From NCBI RefSeq assembly GCF_039523555.1, contig NZ_BAAAFN010000015.1, positions 773,720-837,719 of the forward strand: a stretch of 64,000 bases of DNA, in the 5' to 3' direction. This stretch comes from Castellaniella daejeonensis. GTDB lineage: Bacteria > Pseudomonadota > Gammaproteobacteria > Burkholderiales > Burkholderiaceae_B. The notes below the pieces were generated by a model, which saw only the letters and a list, made by a program, of their open reading frames with translations, was not told the origin of the DNA and searched no databases. Both the position numbers and the translations under genes were made by a program. Below are positions 57,401 through 64,000 of this stretch, piece by piece; position 1 is the first letter of the stretch; each line of letters opens with the position of its first letter.

Positions 57401-57440
57401 TTTACAATTGACCCATATTTCCATGATAATGAAAATATGG
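57401..57440 (+). promoter_or_regulatory. ars promoter with ArsR-type operator
   Basis: TTTACA (57401-57406) and GATAAT (57425-57430) are separated by 18 bases. The perfect inverted repeat CCATATTT (57413-57420) / AAATATGG (57433-57440) surrounds the -10 box, and its right arm includes the arsR ATG. Such AT-rich repeats over the -10 are typical ArsR binding sites. Confidence 0.65.
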
Positions 57441-57763
57441 AAGAGAAAGACGTTGTCAAAGCCTTGGCTGCCCTTGCGCAGCCGAACCGACTTCAAGTGT
57501 TTCGTGCTCTTGTGGTCACTGGCAAGGAAGGAGCGACACCTGGCGCATTGGCGGATACCTTGGGTGTGCCTGCTGCCACGTTGTCCTTTCACCTCAAAGA
57601 ACTCCTCAACTCTGGACTTGTGTCTCAGGAGCGCAGTGGTCGCAATCTGATCTACCGCGCAGAGTTCAAGCAGATGAACGAGCTCCTTTCCTATCTGACA
57701 AGCAATTGCTGTCAGGGTGAACCGTGCATGGATGAGGCAGCTACCAACTGTGGATGCGAATAA
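57437..57763 (+). CDS. arsR: ArsR family arsenite-responsive repressor
   Basis: A 108-residue winged-helix repressor. The HTH region is TPGALADTLGVPAATLSFHLKEL (in parts: TPGALADTLGVP, AATLSFHLKEL), followed by the wing RSGRNLIY. The classical CxC site in the recognition helix is missing; instead C91, C92 and C97 near the C-terminus match the As(III) site of the Acidithiobacillus-type ArsR. Extra C105 and C107 follow. The ATG at 57437 gives the conserved start MEEKDVVKALAALAQ; no Shine-Dalgarno is visible and transcription may start at or near the ATG. It is first in the ars operon. Confidence 0.93.
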   Translation: MEEKDVVKALAALAQPNRLQVFRALVVTGKEGATPGALADTLGVPAATLSFHLKELLNSGLVSQERSGRNLIYRAEFKQMNELLSYLTSNCCQGEPCMDEAATNCGCE

Positions 57764-57773
57764 GGAATTTCAA

Positions 57774-58178
57774 ATGAGGCACCTACCCATCCTTTGGCAA
57801 CGCCTTGTGAGTGAACAGGGCACCACCTGTCCGCGCTGTCACAGCACCGGCGAAGAAGTGCAGCGCGCTGTTAAGACGCTGAAGCTGGCCCTGGAGCCGT
57901 TGGGCATCGAGCCCGAACTTCAGGTCACGGAGATTGACGAGGTCACGTTTCTCAAGGACCCCCTGCAATCGAACCAGGTGCTGATTGGTGGTCAGACCAT
58001 TGAACACTGGCTGGGTGGACAAACCGGCAGCAGCCGCTGCTGCAACGAATGTGGCGACAACGATTGCCGCACGGTGGAAGTTGGCGGGCAGAGTTACGAC
58101 GTGATCCCGGAGGACCTGCTGGTGCGTGCCGGCGTCATTGCTGCGACCCGCATGCTCGACCCCACGTTGTCCGCCTGA
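57774..58178 (+). CDS. DUF2703 family protein in ars operon
   Basis: A 134-residue cytosolic protein of the DUF2703 family, often seen in arsenic operons but without established function. A thioredoxin-like CPRC motif (C19, C22) sits near the N-terminus, followed by a beta-alpha-beta pattern and the IGGQTIEHWLGG segment. A second cysteine cluster RCCNECGDNDC holds C89, C90, C93 and C98. A thiol redox or As(III)-carrying role is inferred from this. The ATG at 57774 has AAGGAAT upstream. It lies ten bases behind arsR. Confidence 0.85.
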   Translation: MRHLPILWQRLVSEQGTTCPRCHSTGEEVQRAVKTLKLALEPLGIEPELQVTEIDEVTFLKDPLQSNQVLIGGQTIEHWLGGQTGSSRCCNECGDNDCRTVEVGGQSYDVIPEDLLVRAGVIAATRMLDPTLSA

Positions 58179-58189
58179 GTCATCGCCAG

Positions 58190-58203
58190 ATACAGATCAA
58201 CGG
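58190..58203 (+). repeat. 14-base direct repeat ATACAGATCAACGG, copy 2
   Basis: Second copy, in the 50-base gap between the DUF2703 gene and arsD; identical to 57239-57252. Confidence 0.6.
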
Positions 58204-58228
58204 TCATTCCACTCCAAGGAGTTCCATC

Positions 58229-58591
58229 ATGACAACCATTCAAGTATTCGATCCCGCAATGTGCTGCAACACCGGTGTTTGCGGCGTGGACGTGGACCAG
58301 AGCCTCGTGACCTTCGCGGCCGATGTGGATTGGGCCCAACAGAACGGTGCGCAGATCGAGCGCTTCAACCTGTCTCAGCAGCCCATGGCGTTTGCGGAGA
58401 GCGCCATCGTCAAAGGTTTGCTGGAGCGTACGGGTCAGACCGTGCTGCCGGTGACTCTGGTGGACGGTCAGTTGGCACTGGCTGGCCGGTATCCCTCAAG
58501 GGACGATCTGGCCCGCTGGGCAGGGCTTCAACCTCAGCCGTCCGAGACCAAAGAAGCCGCATCGTGCTGCTCTGGTAGCCGCTGCTGCTAA
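58229..58591 (+). CDS. arsD: ArsD arsenite metallochaperone
   Basis: A 120-residue homologue of the R773 ArsD, which passes As(III) to ArsA and weakly represses the operon. The essential cysteines C12, C13 and C18 (MCCNTGVCG) are in place, as are the C-terminal pairs C113-C114 and C119-C120. The ATG at 58229 follows AAGGAG. ArsA starts 15 bases later, the standard arsDA pair. Confidence 0.95.
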   Translation: MTTIQVFDPAMCCNTGVCGVDVDQSLVTFAADVDWAQQNGAQIERFNLSQQPMAFAESAIVKGLLERTGQTVLPVTLVDGQLALAGRYPSRDDLARWAGLQPQPSETKEAASCCSGSRCC

Positions 58592-58606
58592 ACCTAGGGA
58601 GCCGTT

Positions 58607-60376
58607 GTGCTATTTCTCCAGAATCCTCCTCGTTACCTGTTCTTCACCGGTAAAGGTGGTGTAGGCAAAACGTCAATTGCCTGTGCCTGCGCCGTCGAGC
58701 TGGCTGACGCTGGCAAAAAAGTGCTGCTGGTCAGCACCGATCCGGCCTCCAATGTGGGGCAAGTGTTCGGGGGCACCATCGGCAACCGAATTACCCCCGT
58801 CGACAGCGTGCCCAGGCTGTCCGCGCTGGAAATCGATCCGCAAGGGGCAGCCCAGGCCTACCGGGACCGGATCGTCGGGCCTGTGCGGGGTGTGTTGCCA
58901 GACGAAGTGGTCAAAGGCATTGAGGAGCAACTCTCGGGCGCTTGCACGACTGAGATTGCCGCCTTCGACGAGTTCACCGGGTTGCTGACCGATACGGCCC
59001 TGACCGCAGGCTTCGATCACATAATCTTTGATACCGCACCCACGGGCCACACCATCCGTTTGCTACAACTGCCCGGTGCGTGGAGTGGCTTTCTGGAGGC
59101 GGGCAAGGGAGATGCGTCCTGTCTGGGGCCGCTGGCAGGACTGGAGAAACAACGCGCTCAATACAAGGCTGCCGTTCAGGCCTTGGCCGATCCTGGGCGC
59201 ACGCGCCTGGTGCTGGTGGCACGCGCCCAGGCAGCCACCTTGCGTGAGGCGAATCGCACCCACCAGGAGTTGGCGGCCATCGGCCTGTCCCAGCAATATC
59301 TGGTGATCAATGGTGTGTTGCCATTGGAGGCGCTTCAAGATGATCCGTTAGCCGCTGCGATCCACCAACGCGAAGCGTTGGCGCTGGCGAACATGTCTGC
59401 TGAACTCAAGGCCCTGCCGCAAGACAGTCTGGCTCTCAAGCCTTTTAATCTGGTAGGGCTGGATGCATTGCGTCATCTGCTCAACGACGCACCGGTGCCC
59501 TACAGCACAGTGCCGTCTGCGGTGCAGGCGCCCACAGCCCCGAATCTGTCACAACTGGTCGACGACATCGCCGCCGATGGCCATGGCCTGGTGATGCTGA
59601 TGGGCAAAGGCGGCGTTGGGAAAACCACCCTGGCTGCTGCCGTGGCGGTCGAGCTGGCACATCGAGGCTTGCCGGTGCACCTGACCACGTCCGACCCGGC
59701 TGCGCATCTTGCGCAGACCCTGGACGGCACATTGAATCACCTGACAGTCAGCCGCATTGACCCCCACGAAGTCACCGAACGTTATCGCGAGCATGTGCTG
59801 TCCACCAAGGGGGCGAATCTGGACGCAGAAGGTCGGGCCATGCTCGAAGAGGACCTGCGTTCACCGTGCACTGAAGAGATCGCCGTGTTCCAGGCCTTCT
59901 CCCGCATCATCCGCGAGGCGGGCAAAAAGTTCGTGGTCATGGACACCGCACCGACCGGGCACACCTTGCTGCTGCTGGATGCCACGGGTGCCTACCACCG
60001 CGACATTGTGCGCCAGATGGGTGATAAAGGCGTCCACTTCACCACGCCCATGATGCAGTTGCAGGACCCCAAGCAAACCAAGGTCCTGATCGTCACCTTG
60101 GCCGAAACCACGCCGGTACTCGAAGCAGCCAATCTGCAGACCGATTTAAGGCGCGCCGGCATCGAGCCTTGGGCCTGGGTCATCAACAACAGTCTGGCCG
60201 CCTGCGCGCCGGCTTCACCTTTGCTTCGTCAGCGTGCCGGCAACGAGCTTCGTGAAATCGAAGCCGTCGCCACGCAGCACGCACAGCGGTATGCACTGGT
60301 CCCCCTGATGAAAAACGAACCGGTCGGTGTTCAGCGTCTGCTGGACCTGGCAGGCCACTCCCTTGAAAAGGTCTGA
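58607..60376 (+). CDS. arsA: ArsA arsenite-stimulated ATPase
   Basis: The 589-residue ATPase subunit that energises arsenite export. It has two homologous halves, each with a P-loop (GKGGVGKTS near 15 and GKGGVGKTT near 333) and the signal transduction motif DTAPTGHT (142 and about 443). The metalloid-site cysteines C113, C172 and C421 correspond to C113, C172 and C422 of R773 ArsA. The start is GTG at 58607 with TAGGGAG upstream. Here the partner pump is Acr3 rather than ArsB. Confidence 0.97.
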   Translation: MLFLQNPPRYLFFTGKGGVGKTSIACACAVELADAGKKVLLVSTDPASNVGQVFGGTIGNRITPVDSVPRLSALEIDPQGAAQAYRDRIVGPVRGVLPDEVVKGIEEQLSGACTTEIAAFDEFTGLLTDTALTAGFDHIIFDTAPTGHTIRLLQLPGAWSGFLEAGKGDASCLGPLAGLEKQRAQYKAAVQALADPGRTRLVLVARAQAATLREANRTHQELAAIGLSQQYLVINGVLPLEALQDDPLAAAIHQREALALANMSAELKALPQDSLALKPFNLVGLDALRHLLNDAPVPYSTVPSAVQAPTAPNLSQLVDDIAADGHGLVMLMGKGGVGKTTLAAAVAVELAHRGLPVHLTTSDPAAHLAQTLDGTLNHLTVSRIDPHEVTERYREHVLSTKGANLDAEGRAMLEEDLRSPCTEEIAVFQAFSRIIREAGKKFVVMDTAPTGHTLLLLDATGAYHRDIVRQMGDKGVHFTTPMMQLQDPKQTKVLIVTLAETTPVLEAANLQTDLRRAGIEPWAWVINNSLAACAPASPLLRQRAGNELREIEAVATQHAQRYALVPLMKNEPVGVQRLLDLAGHSLEKV

Positions 60377-60379
60377 TCG

Positions 60380-61393
60380 ATGGGTGTTTTTGAGCGTTAC
60401 CTGACCGTCTGGGTCGGGCTGGGCATTTTGGCTGGTGTTGGTCTCGGGCTGGTCATGCCCGACGTCTTCCAGACCGTGGCTGCGATGGAAATCGCGCAGG
60501 TGAACCTGGTGGTGGCCGTGTTCATCTGGATCATGATTTATCCGATGATGATCCAGATCGACTGGCATGCGGTGAAGGACGTTGGCAAGAAGCCTCAGGG
60601 CCTGATGCTTACGCTGGTGGTCAACTGGCTGATCAAACCCTTCACCATGGCCGCGCTGGGCGTGTTGTTCTTTCAGTACGTGTTCGCAGGCTGGGTCGAT
60701 CCGCAGTCGGCCAGCGAGTACATCGCCGGCATGATCCTGCTGGGCGTGGCGCCCTGTACCGCGATGGTGTTTGTCTGGAGCCAGCTGGTCAAGGGCGATG
60801 CCAACTACACCCTGGTGCAGGTGTCGGTGAACGATCTGATCATGGTCGTTGCCTTTGCGCCGATTGCCGCTTTCCTGCTGGGCGTGACCAACGTGACCGT
60901 GCCCTGGGAAACGCTGCTGCTCTCGACCGTGCTGTATGTGGTGCTGCCGCTGCTGGCGGGCATGACGACCCGGCAGCTGCTCGTGAAGCGGTCACCCACC
61001 GCACTGGGCCAGTTTGTGGCGAGCCTCAAGCCCTGGTCGGTGGTGGGCCTGATCGCCACCGTGGTGCTGCTGTTCGGTTTCCAGGCCGGCACCATCGTCG
61101 AGAAGCCTGGCGTGATCGCACTGATTGCGGTGCCGCTGATCCTGCAGTCCTACGGCATCTTCTTCATCGGCTGGTGGGGCGCCAAGTGGCTCAAGCTGCC
61201 GCACGACATCGCCGGCCCGGCCTGCCTGATCGGAACGTCCAACTTCTTCGAGCTGGCGGTGGCCGTCGCCATTTCGTTGTTTGGCCTGAACTCGGGCGCT
61301 GCACTGGCCACCGTGGTCGGTGTGCTGGTTGAAGTGCCGGTGATGCTATCGCTGGTGGCCATCGTCAACGCCTGGAAACCCCGTACCGTCTGA
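60380..61393 (+). CDS. acr3: Acr3 family arsenite efflux permease
   Basis: A 337-residue inner-membrane As(III) exporter with about ten helices. The conserved cysteine of helix 4 is in LLGVAPCTAMVFVW, and the conserved glutamate of helix 9 in TSNFFELAVAVAI. The start is the ATG three bases after arsA. It is unrelated to ArsB, though both are used with ArsDA in different operons. Confidence 0.96.
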   Translation: MGVFERYLTVWVGLGILAGVGLGLVMPDVFQTVAAMEIAQVNLVVAVFIWIMIYPMMIQIDWHAVKDVGKKPQGLMLTLVVNWLIKPFTMAALGVLFFQYVFAGWVDPQSASEYIAGMILLGVAPCTAMVFVWSQLVKGDANYTLVQVSVNDLIMVVAFAPIAAFLLGVTNVTVPWETLLLSTVLYVVLPLLAGMTTRQLLVKRSPTALGQFVASLKPWSVVGLIATVVLLFGFQAGTIVEKPGVIALIAVPLILQSYGIFFIGWWGAKWLKLPHDIAGPACLIGTSNFFELAVAVAISLFGLNSGAALATVVGVLVEVPVMLSLVAIVNAWKPRTV

Positions 61394-61408
61394 ACCGTAG
61401 AGCATCCC

Positions 61409-61831
61409 ATGACCAATATCACCATCTATCACAACCCCGCCTGCGGAACGTCGCGTAACGTGCTGGCCCTGATCCGCAACAGTGGGGTGGAGCCGACTGT
61501 CATTGAGTACCTCAAGAATCCACCCAGCACGGAGCAGATCCAGTCCTGGCTGAGCGCTATGGGCGCTTCGGTGCGCGAGGTGCTGCGAGAAAAAGGCACG
61601 CCCTATGCCGAGCTGGACCTGGGCAACCCGAAGTGGACCGATGACGAGTTGCTGGCCTTCATTCAGCAGCACCCCATCCTGCTCAACCGCCCCTTCGTAA
61701 TCACGCCGCTGGGAGTACGGCTGTGCCGTCCCTCGGAGATGGTGCTCGACATCCTGCCTGATCCGCAGCAGGGCCCGTTCATCAAGGAAGATGGCGAAGT
61801 GGTTATCGATGCTGAGGGGCGCCGTGTCTAA
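61409..61831 (+). CDS. arsC: Arsenate reductase, glutaredoxin-coupled
   Basis: A 140-residue ArsC of the R773 type, reducing As(V) to As(III) with glutathione and glutaredoxin. The nucleophile is C12 in HNPACGTSRN; Arg residues for arsenate binding are seen in LLNRPFVITPLGVRLCRP. The ATG is 15 bases after acr3. Its end overlaps the arsH start by eight bases. Confidence 0.96.
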   Translation: MTNITIYHNPACGTSRNVLALIRNSGVEPTVIEYLKNPPSTEQIQSWLSAMGASVREVLREKGTPYAELDLGNPKWTDDELLAFIQQHPILLNRPFVITPLGVRLCRPSEMVLDILPDPQQGPFIKEDGEVVIDAEGRRV

Positions 61832-62558
61832 ATCAGTCTCCAACCCCCTGGCCGATCTGCCGCAAGTTCAAGCCGAACATTTCCGGGCCCCCGATCCTGC
61901 TCAGTTGCTGGGTCCGCACTCGTCCCACCCGCCACGCATCCTGCTGCTGTACGGCTCCCTGCGCCCGCGCTCCTTCAGCCGACTGCTGGTTGAAGAAGCT
62001 GCCCGGCTGCTGCAGGCCATGGGTGCAGAGACGCGCATCTTCAACCCCAGTGGACTACCTTTGCCCGACGATGCGCCGGACACCCACCCCAAAGTGCAGG
62101 AGTTACGTGAACTGACACTGTGGTCAGAAGGTATGGTCTGGTGTTCGCCCGAGCGTCACGGCGCCATGACCGGCATCATGAAAACCCAGATCGATTGGAT
62201 TCCCCTGGCTGCTGGCGCTGTGCGCCCTACCCAGGGCAAGACGCTGGCGGTGATGCAGGTCTGCGGCGGCTCACAGTCCTTCAATGCGGTCAACCAGATG
62301 CGCGTGCTCGGGCGCTGGATGCGCATGATCACCATCCCAAACCAGTCGTCCGTAGCCAAGGCTTTCCAGGAATTTGATGACAACGACCGGATGAAACCAT
62401 CGAGTTACCACGACAGGGTGGTCGATGTCATGGAGGAACTGGTCAAGTTCACCTGGCTGACCCGCGACGTATCGCCCTACCTCGTGGACCGCTACAGCGA
62501 GCGCAAGGAAAGCGCCGAAGAACTCATGCGGCGGGTCAACCTGCCTAATGCGGTGTGA
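61824..62558 (+). CDS. arsH: ArsH NADPH-dependent FMN reductase (organoarsenical oxidase)
   Basis: A 244-residue flavoprotein that in characterised bacteria oxidises trivalent organoarsenicals. Flavodoxin-like blocks are LLLYGSLRPRSFSRLL and WCSPERHGAMTGIMKTQIDW (the FMN site). The GTG at 61824 is preferred because GAGGGG lies five bases upstream and homologues start near here; in-frame ATGs at 61791 and 61809 lie within arsC. It is the last intact ars gene. Confidence 0.94.
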   Translation: MSKSVSNPLADLPQVQAEHFRAPDPAQLLGPHSSHPPRILLLYGSLRPRSFSRLLVEEAARLLQAMGAETRIFNPSGLPLPDDAPDTHPKVQELRELTLWSEGMVWCSPERHGAMTGIMKTQIDWIPLAAGAVRPTQGKTLAVMQVCGGSQSFNAVNQMRVLGRWMRMITIPNQSSVAKAFQEFDDNDRMKPSSYHDRVVDVMEELVKFTWLTRDVSPYLVDRYSERKESAEELMRRVNLPNAV

Positions 62559-62564
62559 AGAGCG

Positions 62565-62767
62565 GTGAGTTCCGGACACGACCACAGCCACGCCCCGCCA
62601 ATTTCAACAAGGCATTTGCTATCGGCATCGGGCTTAACATCGCCTTCGTGATGATCGAAGCGTTCTACGGCTGGAAAATCAACTCACTGGCCTTGCTGGC
62701 CGACGCCAGCCACAACTTGAGCGATGTGGCTGGACTGGTGCTGGCCGATGCTACATGCGCAGTTTGA
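62565..62767 (+). pseudogene. Cation diffusion facilitator (CzcD/DmeF-like), frameshifted and truncated
   Basis: A remnant of a CDF metal exporter gene. A GTG at 62565 starts the typical His-rich leader SSGHDHSHAP, but after about eleven codons the homologous reading continues one frame away (ANFNKAFAIGIGLNIAF, then ASHNLSDVAGLVLA), implying loss of one base near 62595. Similarity stops near 62746 within the second helix, and a foreign sequence follows with TGA at 62765. A continuous alternative frame from GTG 62555 exists but gives an unrelated N-terminus. Full-length members have about 300 residues. Confidence 0.8.
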
Positions 62768-62794
62768 GTTGCGACATGTGTCTTTGCAGTTTGA
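62759..62794 (+). repeat. Spaced direct repeat GCAGTTTGA at the insertion junction
   Basis: GCAGTTTGA occurs at 62759-62767 and 62786-62794, immediately to the right of the point where CDF similarity ends. Short subterminal repeats like this are common at transposon ends. Confidence 0.45.
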
Positions 62795-62823
62795 ATCCCC
62801 ATCTTTTGCTGATCAGTGCCCAC

Positions 62824-63327
62824 TCAACGAAAATTGTTGACCAATTTGGTTGATTTGACATGTCGATGGTAAGCATCTGCGTCCAAAGACGCGCGTCCGC
62901 ACTTGACGCGTTCCCGCTGCTCATCCCATAGCGCTGGCGGGTCCACCGCCAGGTCAAACAGCGTGATGTGGTTCGGCAGTGCGTCATCCAAGATGGCCGC
63001 CACGATGTCGGGCGCCAGCGTCGTCAGGTTGACCATCCGGCTCACGTAGCTGTTGTCGATGCCTTCCCGCGTGGCGATCTCCTTCAAGGACTTCGCCTCT
63101 CCTGACTCCAGCATCGCCAGCCAGCGGTGGCCCCTGGCCAGCGCCAGTTGGATGGAGGTCGGTGCTACGTCCCACGGTCTAACCGGCGCGGTTTCGCCGT
63201 TTGGCAAGGTGACCAGCTTGCGGCCGCTGCGGCGTTTGATCTGGATCGGCACGGACAAGGTCAGCCTGCCGTCGCTGGTCTTCAGGATGTCGGGCTCGCC
63301 GGTCTTCTGGATGCGGATGTCGCTCAT
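62824..63327 (-). CDS. ParB/HTH-like protein associated with a serine recombinase
   Basis: A 167-residue basic protein. Near residues 85-125, SLKEIATREGIDNSYVSRMVNLTTLAPDIV (in parts: SLKEIATREGIDNSY, VSRMVNLTTLAPDIV) resembles the helix-turn-helix of ParB/KorB proteins, and the N-terminal RRSGRKLVTLPNG part is basic. Homologues sit directly behind large serine recombinases in integrated elements and are sometimes annotated as LacI-type regulators; the function is not established. The start ATG at 63327 overlaps the recombinase stop as ATGA, so the two are one translational unit. Confidence 0.7.
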   Translation of the reverse strand: MSDIRIQKTGEPDILKTSDGRLTLSVPIQIKRRSGRKLVTLPNGETAPVRPWDVAPTSIQLALARGHRWLAMLESGEAKSLKEIATREGIDNSYVSRMVNLTTLAPDIVAAILDDALPNHITLFDLAVDPPALWDEQRERVKCGRASLDADAYHRHVKSTKLVNNFR

Positions 63328-63935
63328 GCCAGTGCTTCCATTTGTTGCTCGACCGGCTCGGGGCGCAACTCCAGCACCAGGCGTTCGATGCCGTTGGCGC
63401 GCAGCCGCACTTCGAGGTCGTTGGGTGACACGATGACTTTCTCGACCAGCAGTTTCACGATCCGGGTCTGTTCGGCCGGGAAAAGTTGATCCCAAATCGC
63501 GTCGAGCCGGGTCATGGCCACGGTGATCTTCGCCTCGTCCAAGGTTGGATCGAGCTTGATCGCCTGCGGCAGCATGTCGCCGAGTAGATTCGGGGCACGC
63601 AGGATTGCGCGCAGTTGGTCCAGCACGGCCGATTCGAGTTCGGCCGCCGGCAGTCGCGGCAGGCCCGAGGCGCCCGCGTGCTCCTTGGCGTCCCGCTGTG
63701 GCACGTAGTAACGGTAGCGACGGCCATTCTTCTTGGTCGTGTGCCACGGCGACAGTGCCCGGCCATCGTTGCCGAACACGATGCCCTTGAGCAGATACGC
63801 CACGGTTGCCCGAGTCGCGTTGCCTCGCACCCGGCCATTGGTGGCCAGGATCGCGTGGACGCTATCCCATAGTTCGCGGCTAATGATGGGCGGGTGCTCC
63901 GCCTGGTACCACTGGTCCTTGTGCCGCAACTTGAA
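63324..63935 (-). pseudogene. Large serine recombinase, C-terminal remnant
   Basis: About 203 codons of the C-terminal part of a large serine recombinase. RHKDQWYQAEHPPIISRELWD (in parts: RHKDQWYQAEHPPI, ISRELWDSVHAIL) matches the recombinase domain, followed by the zinc-ribbon-like region (AYLLKGIVFGNDGRAL, where the usual cysteines are replaced) and a helical tail. The N-terminal catalytic domain with the active-site serine is missing: reading upstream, a TGA occurs at 63938-63936 and the preceding sequence is unrelated. It cannot be active as it stands. Confidence 0.75.
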
Positions 63936-64000
63936 TCACACCGGGGATCGCGGAGGCTGTTTGGTTAAAGTAAAACAGGTTCCACAGTCGGCGCTGCAAG
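63936..64000 (-). other. Unassigned sequence at the right edge, beyond a recombination junction
   Basis: The 65 bases to the edge do not continue the recombinase. On the minus strand one frame stays open from the edge (starting LQRRLWNLFYFNQ) through the junction to about 63883, so it may be the end of a transposase or other gene, or simply chance. Too short to identify. Confidence 0.3.

Larger units (their letters stand above)
57024..57436 (+). other. 413-base segment between ssrA and arsR: island boundary zone
   Basis: After the ssrA terminator comes GC-rich DNA to about 57260 and then less GC-rich DNA up to the arsR promoter. It holds one copy of the 14-base repeat ATACAGATCAACGG (57239-57252) and an 11-base inverted repeat (57113-57123 with 57209-57219). 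No gene is credible here and no integrase is present. Confidence 0.5.

Overview
The window is about 64 kb of GC-rich DNA with dense, operon-like gene packing. It is best explained as chromosome of a betaproteobacterium of the order Burkholderiales, probably family Alcaligenaceae (Bordetella/Achromobacter-like). This is an inference from gene order (pyrG-kdsA-eno-ftsB; leuS-lptE-holA-proA; fkpB-ispH), from complete liv- and dpp-type ABC operons, and from a tmRNA encoding the tag ANDERFALAA. No species call is possible from the sequence alone.

Regions 1-57 kb are core chromosome. From the left: the end of scoA and scoB (ketone-body/3-oxoacid CoA transfer), an aminopeptidase P, a Tat-exported dienelactone-hydrolase-like protein, then pyrG-kdsA-eno-ftsB. 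On the minus strand follow a TadE-like protein, hslO, an RDD membrane protein, a 62-residue protein with a structured leader, an RlmL-like methyltransferase, a HemJ-like protein, and proA-holA-lptE-leuS. Then come rpmG-rpmB, a Bcr/CflA efflux pump, a cyclopropane-fatty-acid-synthase-like methyltransferase, a glycine betaine ABC system (X-W-V order), a MATE pump, a GT39 glycosyltransferase, rpmE2 and radC. The plus strand continues with fkpB-ispH-oxidoreductase-DUF945, a dppABCDF peptide transporter, a HIT protein, and a branched-chain amino acid type ABC operon in which permease LivM and ATPase LivG are fused. After this come an EamA exporter divergent from an AraC regulator, ribA, a PAS-GGDEF-EAL protein, a second GT39 enzyme, lipA, pirin, a His/Pro-rich exported protein, a second dienelactone hydrolase, an MtfA-like peptidase and ssrA (tmRNA).

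Region 57-64 kb looks acquired. Directly behind the tmRNA 3' end and its terminator lies an arsenic operon: arsR, a DUF2703 gene, arsD, arsA, acr3, arsC, arsH. ArsR senses As(III), ArsD hands it to the ArsA ATPase, Acr3 exports it, ArsC reduces arsenate and ArsH acts on organoarsenicals. The operon runs into the N-terminus of a cation diffusion facilitator gene that is both frameshifted and cut off. At that cut begins a minus-strand module of a ParB/HTH-like gene and the C-terminal part of a large serine recombinase, itself truncated near 63935. The right end is therefore a mosaic of nested insertions, and the far island boundary is outside the window.

The most notable non-coding signals are nested perfect inverted repeats upstream of the liv operon; two mutually exclusive hairpins, one covering the ribosome binding site, in the leader of the 62-residue gene; a long hairpin between the liv binding-protein gene and its permease; and an ArsR operator that overlaps both the -10 box and the start codon of arsR. 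No CRISPR array, canonical tRNA or rRNA gene was seen.
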